Below are positions 54,942 through 63,681 of a stretch of DNA of 64,000 nucleotides, in pieces. Position numbers and translations under genes: made by a program. The DNA comes from JAWSUT01 sp033549345. GTDB lineage: Bacteria; Bacillota; Dethiobacteria; Dethiobacterales; Dethiobacteraceae. Below the pieces are notes generated by a model. It saw only the letters and a list, made by a program, of their open reading frames with translations, was not told the DNA's origin and made no database searches. The stretch lies in assembly GCA_033549345.1 (NCBI GenBank), contig JAWSUT010000004.1, positions 61,724-125,723 of the forward strand, in the 5' to 3' direction. Within the stretch, counting starts at the first letter, position 1; every line of letters begins with the position of its first letter.

Positions 54942-56495
54942 CTATTCCTCTGCTAACCAGGCCCGAATCAGAAACGCCACGGCATCCGGTTCTTTTTCCG
55001 CCAACTTTCTGACACGGTCACGCAGGCGGGCTTCCTGGTTTCCTTCTTCTTCCACAGGCTCTTCCTCTGTCAGAGGCTTTGTGGGCAGAGCGGCCAGCTG
55101 TGCTTCCAGCTCGCGTTCCCTGCGGTTTCGGATCAGGCGCATCAGTGCAAAAAGCAAAATCAGGGCAGCCAGTAAAATCGCCCCTGCGGTGACATACTGC
55201 CGGATTTGTTCATGGCGCAGAGCCTCGTCAAAGGCCGTTTTGGCCTCATCCATCTGCGAGGTATCAAAATTCATGCCCTGGACACTGATACTGTCTCCCC
55301 GTTCATTCTGGTACCCAATGGCAGACTGTACCACGTCCTGTATCTGGCGCAGCTGGGCTTGTGTCAGCTCACCGCCCTTATCATTAACGACAACGGCGGC
55401 ATGCAGGCGGACCAATTGACCCGGTGCACGAACCTGCCGGACGGTTGTCTCGTCAATCTCGTAATTTGTTGTTTCATCGTTACGCTCATAGTTGGACTCC
55501 CCGCCCTCGGGAACAAACACATACCCGGGAATATTACTGTCGGTTCCCGCTTCTCCCGGGATAAAGCCACCGGTGCCTTCGAAAGTTTCTCTGGTCGAAG
55601 TCTCGCTGCGCGGCACCCCTTCGTTGGCAAATGTAATCACCGTGGATTCATGCGCGTCAAAATCAAGCTCGGCTGTCATCATCGCGATGGCCTGGCCGGG
55701 TCCCACCACACGCTCCAGCATTCTTTGCATCCGCAGTTCCAGCTCTTTTTCAAAAGCCCGCTTAACTTCCAACTGCTGCAGTGTAGCCTCTGCCAACTGG
55801 GCTGCAGGGTCCATATCCTCCACGGTATCACTGAGAATATTTCCCTGCGTGTCAATAATGCTGATTCTTTCTCCACTCATATTTTCAACACTACCGGCCA
55901 CCAGGTAAATAATGCCCCGGATTTGTTCCGGTTTTAAACTAGAAAAAGGACTCAGCCCAAGTACGATGGATGCCGAGGGTTCCGCCGTGTCCTGAATAAA
56001 CAGGCTGGGTTCGGGCAAAGCCAGATGAACCCGGGCCTGCTCTACTTCTTCCAGTTGGACAATCGTCCGGCGGAGTTCTTCCTGAAGGGCACGCTGGTAG
56101 TCAAGACGTCTGTTAAAGTCAGTCGTTCCAAGCTTGGTCTGGTCAAAAAGCTCAAAACCGGCACTGCCCCCTATGAGCGTTCCATCGCTAGCTAACTGAA
56201 TCCTTATATCATAAACTCTGTCTTCATGGACCAGAATGGTCCGCCCCTCATCTTCCAGGGAATAATTAACACCCATCTCATGCAGCTTTGCCACAATCCG
56301 TCCGGCATCTGCCGGTTCAAGACCGGAAAACAGCGGGGCCATCCTTGGCCGGGAGATAGCGCTTCCCAGGAAAAAGAGGGTAAACAGAATTGCCACCACG
56401 AGGATAATCGCGGATATCTTTCTTGGGTTGCTTAACTGCCGCCAACGATTAGGCAGCTCCTGCGGGCTCCACCCCGCCCGAACCTCTTCCGCCAA
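54942..56495 (-). CDS. fliF: Flagellar MS-ring protein FliF
   Basis: The 517-residue protein has two membrane helices, about 28-47 and 440-460, flanking periplasmic ring-building domains (RTIVQLEEVEQARVHLALPE). The C-terminal tail that binds FliG ends in VAFLIRAWLAEE. TTG 56495 with AAAGGGGGTGG upstream. Confidence 0.96.
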   Translation of the reverse strand: MAEEVRAGWSPQELPNRWRQLSNPRKISAIILVVAILFTLFFLGSAISRPRMAPLFSGLEPADAGRIVAKLHEMGVNYSLEDEGRTILVHEDRVYDIRIQLASDGTLIGGSAGFELFDQTKLGTTDFNRRLDYQRALQEELRRTIVQLEEVEQARVHLALPEPSLFIQDTAEPSASIVLGLSPFSSLKPEQIRGIIYLVAGSVENMSGERISIIDTQGNILSDTVEDMDPAAQLAEATLQQLEVKRAFEKELELRMQRMLERVVGPGQAIAMMTAELDFDAHESTVITFANEGVPRSETSTRETFEGTGGFIPGEAGTDSNIPGYVFVPEGGESNYERNDETTNYEIDETTVRQVRAPGQLVRLHAAVVVNDKGGELTQAQLRQIQDVVQSAIGYQNERGDSISVQGMNFDTSQMDEAKTAFDEALRHEQIRQYVTAGAILLAALILLFALMRLIRNRRERELEAQLAALPTKPLTEEEPVEEEGNQEARLRDRVRKLAEKEPDAVAFLIRAWLAEE

Positions 56496-56596
56496 TCTAC
56501 CCCACCCCCTTTATATGTGTCTACAGGGAAAAGCACGAACTTTACGTCATATGTAAGGACTGAAACCGAGCATATAATGACCTGCACAACGGTCTC

Positions 56597-56896
56597 TTAA
56601 ACCTGCATTCTGGAGATCTCCTGATAAGCCTCCACAACTTTATTACGCACCTGCACAGTGAGCTGCATCGCCAGTTTGGCCTGTTCCACGGCAATCATTA
56701 CCTGGTGGATATCTTCCGCCTCACCGGCTGCCAGTCTTTTTGCCGCTTCATCCGCGTTCACCTGCAAGTTATTCACATTTTCAAGTGTTTTTTTCAGTGT
56801 ACCGGCGAAACTCTCGCCTGTTTTGTTTGGCTTGTCCGGCTCCGCGGGTTTTTGCCATTCAGCCGGGATAAAAGGGTTAATCCCCTGCACTTTCAT
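56597..56896 (-). CDS. fliE: Flagellar hook-basal body protein FliE
   Basis: The 99-residue protein has FAGTLKKTLENVNNLQVNAD and a C-terminal LAMQLTVQVRNKVVEAYQEI, the FliE signature. It joins the MS ring to the rod. Confidence 0.94.
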   Translation of the reverse strand: MKVQGINPFIPAEWQKPAEPDKPNKTGESFAGTLKKTLENVNNLQVNADEAAKRLAAGEAEDIHQVMIAVEQAKLAMQLTVQVRNKVVEAYQEISRMQV

Positions 56897-56906
56897 ATGT
56901 AATCAC

Positions 56907-57317
56907 CTACCCTCTGCCAATTTCCAACGCTTTAAGAAACATCGACTTTGACGCATTAAGACTAGTCACATTCGCCTCATAAGCGCGGGTGGCTGTAATC
57001 ATGTCCACCATTTCCTGCACGATATTCACATTCGGATATGCCACGTATCCTTCGGCGTTGGCATCGGGATGCTCCGGCTCATAGACGAGCCTGGGGTCCG
57101 ACTTATCTTCGGTAACCGCCAGTACTTTCACACCCTGCCCGGTCCCTTTGGCTCTGTCGAGGGTTTCGGTAAAGATTGCCGACTTACGCCGGAAGGGCCC
57201 GCCGTCCTCCGTCCTGGTTGTATGGGCATTGGCGATATTGTTGGCAATCAGGTCCAGACGGAACCGTTCGGCCGTCAGCCCGGAAGAGGATGTTTGCATC
57301 GCCTGAAAAATCTTCAT
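56907..57317 (-). CDS. flgC: Proximal rod protein FlgC
   Basis: The 136-residue protein contains SSGLTAERFRLDLIANNIAN and ends with MVDMITATRAYEANVTSLN. It is the second gene of the operon. Confidence 0.95.
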   Translation of the reverse strand: MKIFQAMQTSSSGLTAERFRLDLIANNIANAHTTRTEDGGPFRRKSAIFTETLDRAKGTGQGVKVLAVTEDKSDPRLVYEPEHPDANAEGYVAYPNVNIVQEMVDMITATRAYEANVTSLNASKSMFLKALEIGRG

Positions 57318-57320
57318 CGC

Positions 57321-57737
57321 TTAACGCCTCCCTTCGTGAATCACATAACGTAATAGGCTATATCGTTCATTTAGCACCTGTGTCATGGCATTATAGTTCA
57401 GCTGATTCGCCGCCATCATGGCCATCTCACGGTCCATGTCCACATTGTTGCCATCGGCACGCATGGTAGTTCGCCGGTCGGTTTTTACGGTATGGCGGAC
57501 ATCTGCAGAGTCTGTCCGACCGCCGACATGACGCGGGTGTGTTACAGACAGCGGCAGACGGGAAGGTTCGGTCAGTGCCTGACGCAACTCATCCTCAAAA
57601 GCCACTTCTTTTCTTTTAAAATTCGGGGTATTTACGTTGGCCACATTGTTGGCTGCAACACGGTGCCGCTCCGCCGAAGCGTTCAGCCCTTTCTGCAGGA
57701 AAACCGTCGCCATGTCCGTCCACAAATTGTTCACCAC
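57321..57737 (-). CDS. flgB: Proximal rod protein FlgB
   Basis: The 138-residue protein contains LNASAERHRVAANNVANVNT and ends with MTQVLNERYSLLRYVI. The start is GTG 57737 with GAGGGGG upstream. It is the first gene of the fla/che cluster and follows the c-di-GMP riboswitch. Confidence 0.95.
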   Translation of the reverse strand: MVNNLWTDMATVFLQKGLNASAERHRVAANNVANVNTPNFKRKEVAFEDELRQALTEPSRLPLSVTHPRHVGGRTDSADVRHTVKTDRRTTMRADGNNVDMDREMAMMAANQLNYNAMTQVLNERYSLLRYVIHEGRR

Positions 57738-57749
57738 AATCCCCCTCTT

Positions 57750-57780
57750 AAAGAAAACCCTAGGGTTACAGGCCTAGAGT
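57750..57780 (-). terminator. Riboswitch-controlled terminator before flgB
   Basis: ACTCTAGG pairs with CCTAGGGT (one G-T pair), followed by TTTTCTTT on the minus strand. Its loop and 5' arm contain AGGCCTGT, which can instead pair with ACAGGCCT in the aptamer. Confidence 0.75.
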
Positions 57781-57792
57781 TTGCAGCAGCTC

Positions 57793-57876
57793 TTGCCGGC
57801 AACCCAGCCGCCATAGTCGTAAACGACCTTAGGCCTGTGGCTTTGCGTCCCTGCCTTTGGGCAGGTTTGCCTTTAT
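57793..57876 (-). promoter_or_regulatory. c-di-GMP-I riboswitch (GEMM-I)
   Basis: The minus strand reads AAAGGCAAACC, a short hairpin, GGACGCAAAGCCAC, GGCCTAAGG, a second hairpin ending in CTATGGCGGC and then TGGGTTGCCG. These are the conserved GEMM-I elements in order, with the tetraloop-receptor parts. It controls flgB and probably the whole early flagellar operon. Confidence 0.95.
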
Positions 57877-58017
57877 TCGACTTATTTCACTGAATTTCCA
57901 TCTTTTAAATTTTCCCTGTGCTTACTTTTCGCTAAAAATGGAAAAATTCCTGCAAACTCTAAAAAAAAATGGCAATAAAAGTAGAAATAGTTAACATAAT
58001 AACACGTTTTTTCCAAC

Positions 58018-58050
58018 AAAAAAAGACAGCACAGTGGGGTGCCGCCTGTT
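58018..58050 (-). terminator. Terminator of the minus-strand late operon (flaG2, chaperone)
   Basis: GCAC/GTGC and ACA/TGT pair around a bulge, followed on the minus strand by TTTTTTT. It isolates the flgB leader from the upstream transcript. Confidence 0.55.
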
Positions 58051-58135
58051 TTTCAAATAGTAATTCATTCTCCCGTTCGACCGGTCCGTATTTTCCTCTG
58101 CCCGGCAGCCCGGAACCAGTAAACAGGGAATCGCC

Positions 58136-58582
58136 TCAACCTACTGAATCATAAGGCTCTGTCGTCTCACGGGGTGTTATTTCCTGCTGGGCGTGCTGCA
58201 GTTTTTCCCGCAGAACCTTAATGTTCTCATTCTTCTGCTCTTCAATGCCGGCCAGCATTTTTTTTATAGTAAGTAAATTTTCTTTAAATTTTATGTAAAC
58301 ATCCGGTTCGGCAAGACAGGCAAGACGCTCAAGCCCCAGTTCATTCCCCGGCATTAACGCTAAAAGCGCTTGTTTCATGCAGCGCTGTCTCTCATCAATC
58401 TTACGGGCATGACCAATCAGCTCATCTTCCAGATACAACAGCTCGGTCAGGCCCAGGGAGTCACCGGCGGCAATCACTGCACCCTCCTGCTGCGTCAGGT
58501 GCAGCAGCTCTTTATAAATTTTTACCTGGCGGCCGTAGCCTGCCACAAGATCGGAGAGAATTTGCGTAATCTGTCTGTCCAA
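58136..58582 (-). CDS. FlgN/FliT-like flagellar chaperone
   Basis: The 148-residue all-helical protein resembles FlgN/FliT chaperones (YKELLHLTQQEGAVIAAGDS then DELIGHARKIDERQR). No other domain is visible. TTG 58582 with GGGAGG upstream. It follows a diverged flaG in a SigD-driven operon and may serve a filament or cap protein. Confidence 0.6.
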   Translation of the reverse strand: MDRQITQILSDLVAGYGRQVKIYKELLHLTQQEGAVIAAGDSLGLTELLYLEDELIGHARKIDERQRCMKQALLALMPGNELGLERLACLAEPDVYIKFKENLLTIKKMLAGIEEQKNENIKVLREKLQHAQQEITPRETTEPYDSVG

Positions 58583-58612
58583 CAGTCAGTGCCTCCCATT
58601 CGGACCTTTTTT

Positions 58613-58972
58613 TTACAAAAGATAATCAACCATCATCCCCACAAAGCCCTGCATATCCTCGAGCATTTCATGAATCTTATCCGGCGGGAGCTCCCGGATA
58701 ATGTTCTGTGTTTCTTTTTCAACCACAAAAACCGCCGGCGTGTCGCCCTCGTCCAAAACAAACAGAAGACCGATGCCCAGCGCTTCGGCTGTATTGTTCA
58801 ACTTTTCAACGGCAGCCGTTAATTCGTCTCTGTCCGGCGCCTTCTGCCCTTTGCCACCGTGCCGCGGCTGTCTGTCTGAAATCTCGGTCTGTCTGGATTG
58901 CTGCACAGCCTGCTTGTTCACTTTCTCCTGGATACGGTTTAAGATGATCGGGTCTACCCCTTGTACCCGCAT
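58613..58972 (-). CDS. Diverged FlaG-like protein
   Basis: The 119-residue protein has a disordered N-terminal half and a FlaG domain: AAVEKLNNTAEALGIGLLF, VFVVEKETQNIIRELPPDK. It lies head to head with a second, more typical flaG. FlaG affects filament length; its mechanism is unclear. Confidence 0.8.
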   Translation of the reverse strand: MRVQGVDPIILNRIQEKVNKQAVQQSRQTEISDRQPRHGGKGQKAPDRDELTAAVEKLNNTAEALGIGLLFVLDEGDTPAVFVVEKETQNIIRELPPDKIHEMLEDMQGFVGMMVDYLL

Positions 58973-59012
58973 TGACCATCCCTCTCTCCCGGATTACAGT
59001 CGTGTTTAATAC

Positions 59013-59040
59013 ATATCGGCCAAAACAACATCCGACTTTA
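59013..59040 (-). promoter_or_regulatory. SigD promoter for the minus-strand flaG-like operon
   Basis: TAAA (59037-59040), 16 bases, GCCGATAT (59013-59020): a full consensus match. Confidence 0.85.
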
Positions 59041-59075
59041 CCCCTAAGAACAAAAAAAAATTATTTTTTTTGGAC

Positions 59076-59102
59076 TAAAGTTTTTGCCTGACCGACCGAA
59101 AA
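59076..59102 (+). promoter_or_regulatory. SigD-like promoter for flaG-fliS
   Basis: TAAA (59076-59079), 15 bases, ACCGAAAA (6 of 8), 48 bases before the flaG ATG. Confidence 0.6.
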
Positions 59103-59149
59103 CTTATATACAACTATCTGAAAAATTTAATATGCAGAGGTGACAAAAA

Positions 59150-59512
59150 ATGAGAATAGGAACAAATATCCCCAGCTCCCTGCCGGAAGAAGCACGGCTG
59201 CCCAGGGCGGCTGAACCTACAGCGAATTCACAGGCCAAAAAAAGGGAAACGGCTATCCAAGGCAAAAGCCCCGCAGAGGAAGTGCTTGCTCCGGAGGAAA
59301 TGGAACAGACGGTGGAACAGCTTAATCAGACAACAGAAGCTTTCAACATCCAGCTGCGCTTTAAGCTGCATGAAGCATCTGAGCGGATTATGGTTCAGGT
59401 CGTGGATACCGAGTCGGAAGAAGTAATCAAGGAAATACCTCCGGAGAAACTCCTGAACCTTGCTGCGCAGATTCAGGATATGATCGGTCTGCTGCTTGAC
59501 GCAAAACGATAA
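59150..59512 (+). CDS. flaG: Flagellar protein FlaG
   Basis: The 120-residue protein has a disordered N-terminal half and the FlaG core VEQLNQTTEAFNIQLRFKLH and VQVVDTESEEVIKEIPPEKL. AGAGGTGA precedes the ATG. It is followed directly by fliS; the usual fliD between them is absent. Confidence 0.9.
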   Translation: MRIGTNIPSSLPEEARLPRAAEPTANSQAKKRETAIQGKSPAEEVLAPEEMEQTVEQLNQTTEAFNIQLRFKLHEASERIMVQVVDTESEEVIKEIPPEKLLNLAAQIQDMIGLLLDAKR

Positions 59513-59532
59513 GCTCAAAGGAGGCATACTAC

Positions 59533-59898
59533 ATGCACGTTAACCCGTACCAAACATACAGACAGACCCAGGTGGAAACCGTCTCGCCCCAGCAGTTGGT
59601 CATCATGCTTTACAACGGCGCCATTAAATTCCTCAAGCTGGCCCAGTCAGGACTTGAGGAAAATAACATCGAAAAGAGCCACACCAATAACATTAAAGCA
59701 CAGGACATCATCTTCGAGCTGATGAGCGCGCTGGACTTCAGCCAGGGCGATGTGGCAGGCAGCCTGTTCCAGTTATATGACTACATGCGCCGGCGCCTGG
59801 TGGAAGCAAACCTGAAAAAAGAAAAAGAATCACTGACCGAAGTGGAAGCCATGCTCACAGAACTGCGTGATACCTGGATGCAGGCGCTTGGGAGTTAA
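59533..59898 (+). CDS. fliS: Flagellin chaperone FliS
   Basis: The 121-residue helical protein shows NPYQTYRQTQVETVSPQQLV, then MLYNGAIKFLKLA and LYDYMRRRLVEANLKK, the FliS signature. It binds flagellin C-termini before export. AAAGGAGG lies before ATG 59533. Confidence 0.95.
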   Translation: MHVNPYQTYRQTQVETVSPQQLVIMLYNGAIKFLKLAQSGLEENNIEKSHTNNIKAQDIIFELMSALDFSQGDVAGSLFQLYDYMRRRLVEANLKKEKESLTEVEAMLTELRDTWMQALGS

Positions 59899-59910
59899 CA
59901 AATTATTTAA

Positions 59911-59938
59911 AAAAGACGGCCAAAACCGTCTTTTTTTT
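59911..59938 (+). terminator. Terminator after fliS
   Basis: GACGG (59915-59919) pairs with CCGTC (59926-59930), with A-run upstream and eight T downstream. Confidence 0.85.
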
Positions 59939-59949
59939 ATGTCCGCCAC

Positions 59950-59976
59950 TAAAGATTGCCGGGATTGTGCCGATAC
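59950..59976 (+). promoter_or_regulatory. SigD promoter for flgN-flgK-flgL-fliW-csrA
   Basis: TAAA (59950-59953), 15 bases, GCCGATAC (59969-59976), 7 of 8 in the -10. It rules out the upstream start for the next gene. Confidence 0.8.
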
Positions 59977-60014
59977 ATCAGGTGTACGCATCAATGAACC
60001 CGGAGGATACACAC

Positions 60015-60458
60015 GTGGAACTGCTAAACAACCTAAATGAGCAGCTTACCATCATAGAAGAACTCGTAGACGTTATCCGGCAGGAACGGGAGGCTGTACT
60101 CAACAGACATGTGGCCAACCTGCAGCACTGCCGGCAGGAAAAAGAACGGCTGCAGGTCGCACTCTCCCGCCTGGAGCATGAGCGTAGCACAGCCTGCGGC
60201 GGCAGGACGTTGCGGGAAATGGCGGCACTTCCCGAAGCTCCCACAGACGAACTGCTGAGCCTTCGCCGCACACTCAGGGCGGCGCTGCGGGAACTGAAAA
60301 GTGAACACGACACAAACATGCTTTTCTGGAAACACGAAATGGCTTATCTGAACTGCATGCGCGAAGCCATGAATCCGGAAAAAAACGTTAACCATTATAC
60401 AAAAAACGGCTCCATAGCACCGCAAAATGATGCCGCAGGCCTGAGCATACGCGCCTGA
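60015..60458 (+). CDS. flgN: FlgN-type chaperone of the hook-filament junction proteins
   Basis: The 147-residue helical protein (LLNNLNEQLTIIEELVDVIR) precedes flgK and flgL, the usual place of FlgN. GTG 60015 is preferred because CGGAGG lies 8 bases upstream; a GTG at 59967 would fall inside the SigD promoter, and ATG 59994 has no ribosome site. FlgM, often just upstream, is missing. Confidence 0.85.
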   Translation: MELLNNLNEQLTIIEELVDVIRQEREAVLNRHVANLQHCRQEKERLQVALSRLEHERSTACGGRTLREMAALPEAPTDELLSLRRTLRAALRELKSEHDTNMLFWKHEMAYLNCMREAMNPEKNVNHYTKNGSIAPQNDAAGLSIRA

Positions 60459-60479
60459 CCGGGCGGAGGAGGAATAAAG

Positions 60480-61943
60480 ATGTCCACATTTACCGGCTTA
60501 AATATTTCACGCCTGGGCATGATGGCCCAGCAAAAATCACTGGAAGTCACATCCCATAATGTGGCCAACGCCAATACGCCCGGCTACAGCCGACAGGTTG
60601 CCCATATGACGCCCACCACACCTCTCCCCTACCCCAACGGCAAAGGCATGCTGGGCAGCGGGGTGTTGGTCGATGAAGTGGCCCGCGTACGGGACCGTTT
60701 TCTGGACTCGCAAATCCGCCAGGAAACGCAGACACTGGCGAAGTGGGAAACCGGCCATTACTTTCTGGGACAAATAGAAAACGTCTTCATGGAACCGTCG
60801 GAAACAGGTTTTAACAAAGTTCTCAGCACATTCTTCGACAGCTGGCAGGAACTGAGCCTCAATCCCGAAGGCACTCCGGTTCGGTCCGCACTGATTGAAA
60901 ACGCCAACGCCCTGACAAACTCTGTCCGCCATACATTTGAACAGCTAAAAACCATCCGTAATGATATGTCCGAACAGATTGACATCAAAGTAAATGAAGT
61001 CAACACGCTGGCCGAGCAGCTAAAAGACTTAAACCGGCAGATTGTCAGCCTTACAGTCCAGGGCAACAACCCTGCCGACCTGCTTGACCGCCGGGACCTT
61101 CTGCTCGAAGAACTCTCGGAAATCATTGAATTTGACGCCGTGCTCAATCAAAACGGCTCCGTAAACCTCTACCTGGGCGGCCGTGCATTGGTGTATGAAA
61201 ACACATCGTTTGTGCTAAAAACACTGCCGGGCGGCAACGACCCGGATACCGGCTGGCCTCTTTCACCCAAAATCGCCTGGGAACGGGATGACCGTGAAGT
61301 CAACATGAAAAACGGCCAACTGGCCGGCATTATCGAAACCCGTGATGTGAATCTCAAAAAATACATGGAAGACTTTGAAAGCATGGTCTGGGGTGTAGTC
61401 AACGCCGTTAACGACATTCATGAAAGCGGCAGCGACCTACACGGCGACACAAACGTCAGCTTCTTTAACGGAACCCACCTTGAAACACTGCATGTCAATG
61501 AAGATATCGCCATTGACCCCAGCCGGATTGCCGCTGCGCTGGCACCGCCACCCGGCGGGCAGACATCGGCACCGGGAGACGGTCGAAACGCTGTGCTGAT
61601 TGCACAGCTGAGGCGTGAAAAAATTTCAGTCGATACAAACCCGGCCACCGACCTGCACCAGCGCGTTAACATCGATCCCGACGGGACAACAACATTTGAA
61701 AACTATTACAGGGACACCATTGCACGCATTGGAACCGATACCCAGGAAAGCGACCGCATGGCCCAAAACCAGGGCGCCCTGCTGGCCATGCTGGGCCAGC
61801 GCAAAGACTCCATTTCCGGCGTATCCATGGATGAAGAAATGGCCAATATGGTCCAGTTTCAGCTGGCCTACCAGGCTTCGGCCCAGGTCATTACAACCTT
61901 TGACGAAATCTACGATACCCTGATTAACCGGATGCTCCGATAA
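60480..61943 (+). CDS. flgK: Hook-associated protein 1, FlgK
   Basis: The 487-residue protein starts GLNISRLGMMAQQKSLEVTS and ends AYQASAQVITTFDEIYDTLI, with a filament-junction middle domain. GGAGGAGG lies before the ATG. It connects hook and filament. Confidence 0.96.
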   Translation: MSTFTGLNISRLGMMAQQKSLEVTSHNVANANTPGYSRQVAHMTPTTPLPYPNGKGMLGSGVLVDEVARVRDRFLDSQIRQETQTLAKWETGHYFLGQIENVFMEPSETGFNKVLSTFFDSWQELSLNPEGTPVRSALIENANALTNSVRHTFEQLKTIRNDMSEQIDIKVNEVNTLAEQLKDLNRQIVSLTVQGNNPADLLDRRDLLLEELSEIIEFDAVLNQNGSVNLYLGGRALVYENTSFVLKTLPGGNDPDTGWPLSPKIAWERDDREVNMKNGQLAGIIETRDVNLKKYMEDFESMVWGVVNAVNDIHESGSDLHGDTNVSFFNGTHLETLHVNEDIAIDPSRIAAALAPPPGGQTSAPGDGRNAVLIAQLRREKISVDTNPATDLHQRVNIDPDGTTTFENYYRDTIARIGTDTQESDRMAQNQGALLAMLGQRKDSISGVSMDEEMANMVQFQLAYQASAQVITTFDEIYDTLINRMLR

Positions 61944-61968
61944 ATTAAGATAAAGGAGGCGACACCGC

Positions 61969-62868
61969 TTGCGCGTTACTCATCAGTTATTAAAAAACAC
62001 GGTCATCAGAAATGTCCAGCGCAATCTGCATAATATGAACCGCTACCAGGACATGCTCTCTTCCGGAAAAACGGTAAATAAACCATCTGACGACCCGATT
62101 AAAATCGCCCGCGTCATGGGCTACAACTCTGCCCTCGATCAAAACGACCAGTATCAGAAAAACATTCAGGCCGCCCGCTCATGGGTAGACACAACCGAAG
62201 ACGCCCTCTACAGTGTTACTGAAGTCCTGCAGCGCGCCAATGAACTGGCTGTGGCAGGCGCCAATGACGTGCTCTCCCCCGATGCCCGCCGGGCCATCGC
62301 TATGGAAGTGGACGAGCTCATCGGTGTATTGGTACAGACAGGCAACGCGACCCACGAAAACCGACATATTTTTGCCGGCTACCAGACCACCGGGGTGGCG
62401 TTTGAACGCACTGAAGATCCGATCACCGGCGAGATGGTCACGACCTATCTGGGCGATGATGGCAAGATTACCTGGGAAGTGGCTCCGAATGTAACAATAC
62501 ACGGCAATATTACCGGGGATGAATTACTGCTTGATTCCGGCGTCATCGCCGCCATGGAAAAACTTTCACAGGCCATGCATAATGATGACGGCGTCATTGC
62601 CTCCGACGTCATCACCGATCTGCAGCTGGCCCGGGACAACGTTCTAGACAAGCGTGCAGCTCTGGGCGCTATCAGAAATGGCCTCGATCTTTCACTGGAC
62701 AACTTCTCCTCTCAGAAAATCAACTTCTCCCGGCTCCGCTCCGAACTGGAAGACATCGACTTCCCCGAAACGATGATGAACTTTTCGGTGATGGACACTC
62801 TCTACAAAGCATCGCTTTCGGCCGGTGCCCGCATCATGCAGCCCAGCCTAATGGACTTCTTACGCTAA
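61969..62868 (+). CDS. flgL: Hook-associated protein 3, FlgL
   Basis: The 299-residue protein has a flagellin-like N-terminus (RNVQRNLHNMNRYQDMLSSG) and C-terminus. The start is TTG 61969 after AAAGGAGG. It is the second junction protein. Confidence 0.95.
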   Translation: MRVTHQLLKNTVIRNVQRNLHNMNRYQDMLSSGKTVNKPSDDPIKIARVMGYNSALDQNDQYQKNIQAARSWVDTTEDALYSVTEVLQRANELAVAGANDVLSPDARRAIAMEVDELIGVLVQTGNATHENRHIFAGYQTTGVAFERTEDPITGEMVTTYLGDDGKITWEVAPNVTIHGNITGDELLLDSGVIAAMEKLSQAMHNDDGVIASDVITDLQLARDNVLDKRAALGAIRNGLDLSLDNFSSQKINFSRLRSELEDIDFPETMMNFSVMDTLYKASLSAGARIMQPSLMDFLR

Positions 62869-62886
62869 ATAAGGATGGTGAATATA

Positions 62887-63294
62887 ATGACCGGTTCTGA
62901 AAAAACCATTACCATGTGCCCGGGCTTACTCGGGTTCGAAGAACTCACAGATTATACATTAAAGCCCGTCCCCGGCAACCACTTTTTTTACTGGCTGGAA
63001 GCTAAGGAGGAAGGGCCATCCTTTATCCTCACAAAACCCAAATTCTTTTTCCCTGATTATACTGTGCAGGTTAAACGGGACTCTCTGGCGAATCTGTGTA
63101 TAGAGGAGACGGAACCCGAAGTATATCTGATTGTGACCGTCCCGGAACAAACCAGCGACATGACGGCAAACCTGCTGGCCCCCCTCTTTGTGAACGAAGA
63201 GAAAGGCCTGGCCTGCCAGTTTGTCCTGCACGATACATCCTATACCACCAAACACTACTTATTTGCTCCTGAAAAGAGACGGAGCTGCGGCTAG
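62887..63294 (+). CDS. fliW: Flagellar assembly factor FliW
   Basis: The 135-residue protein has the FliW fold, with PGLLGFEELTDYTL, FFFPDYTV and the C-terminal LAPLFVN segment. ATG 62887 with AAGGATGG upstream is preferred over ATG 62875. It binds CsrA and flagellin in a partner-switching control of flagellin translation. Confidence 0.95.
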   Translation: MTGSEKTITMCPGLLGFEELTDYTLKPVPGNHFFYWLEAKEEGPSFILTKPKFFFPDYTVQVKRDSLANLCIEETEPEVYLIVTVPEQTSDMTANLLAPLFVNEEKGLACQFVLHDTSYTTKHYLFAPEKRRSCG

Positions 63295-63306
63295 GAGGCA
63301 TCCCTC

Positions 63307-63525
63307 ATGCTCATACTGACCCGTAAGGCCGGTCAGAACCTGGTGATTGGCGACAATATCATCATCAAAATTCTTGACGTCAAAGGCGAAACCATAAAAA
63401 TCGGCATCGAAGCCCCGAAAGATGTTGCCGTAAACCGCCAGGAAGTCCACGAAGCCATCAAACAGGCCAACCGCGCCGCCGCCCTTGGCCCCAAAACAAT
63501 CCCCACTCTCCCCAACCCCAAATAA
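63307..63525 (+). CDS. csrA: Carbon storage / flagellin translation regulator CsrA
   Basis: The 72-residue protein is full-length CsrA: MLILTRKAGQNLVIGDNII at the start and VNRQEVHEAIKQAN. It binds GGA motifs in the flagellin leader and is held by FliW, encoded 12 bases upstream. TAGGAGG precedes the ATG. Confidence 0.97.
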   Translation: MLILTRKAGQNLVIGDNIIIKILDVKGETIKIGIEAPKDVAVNRQEVHEAIKQANRAAALGPKTIPTLPNPK

Positions 63526-63556
63526 TAACCCAACCCAATCAAACCAAGACCAACCC

Positions 63557-63582
63557 AAGAGCCCACCCAGGGCTCTTCTTAT
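63557..63582 (+). terminator. Terminator after csrA
   Basis: AAGAGCCC (63557-63564) pairs with GGGCTCTT (63570-63577), followed by CTTATTT. Confidence 0.75.
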
Positions 63583-63591
63583 TTGCCAAAA

Positions 63592-63622
63592 TTGCAAAAA
63601 AGGGTCAGACCCTTTTTTGCAA
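63592..63622. repeat. Palindrome with GGGTC-A-GACCC core
   Basis: TTGCAAAAAAGGGTC and GACCCTTTTTTGCAA form perfect 15-base arms around one A. It shares its core with the palindrome at 13185-13227. It could also act as a second terminator. Confidence 0.65.
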
Positions 63623-63681
63623 CTTCTTAACCCCACCCAGAACAAATTCGCCCTTCGGGCGATCTTTAAGGGTAAGTGAGT

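Noticed and set aside
59967..60014. Upstream start of flgN
   Set aside because: The GTG overlaps the SigD -10 element, so it cannot be on the transcript; a strong ribosome site marks GTG 60015.
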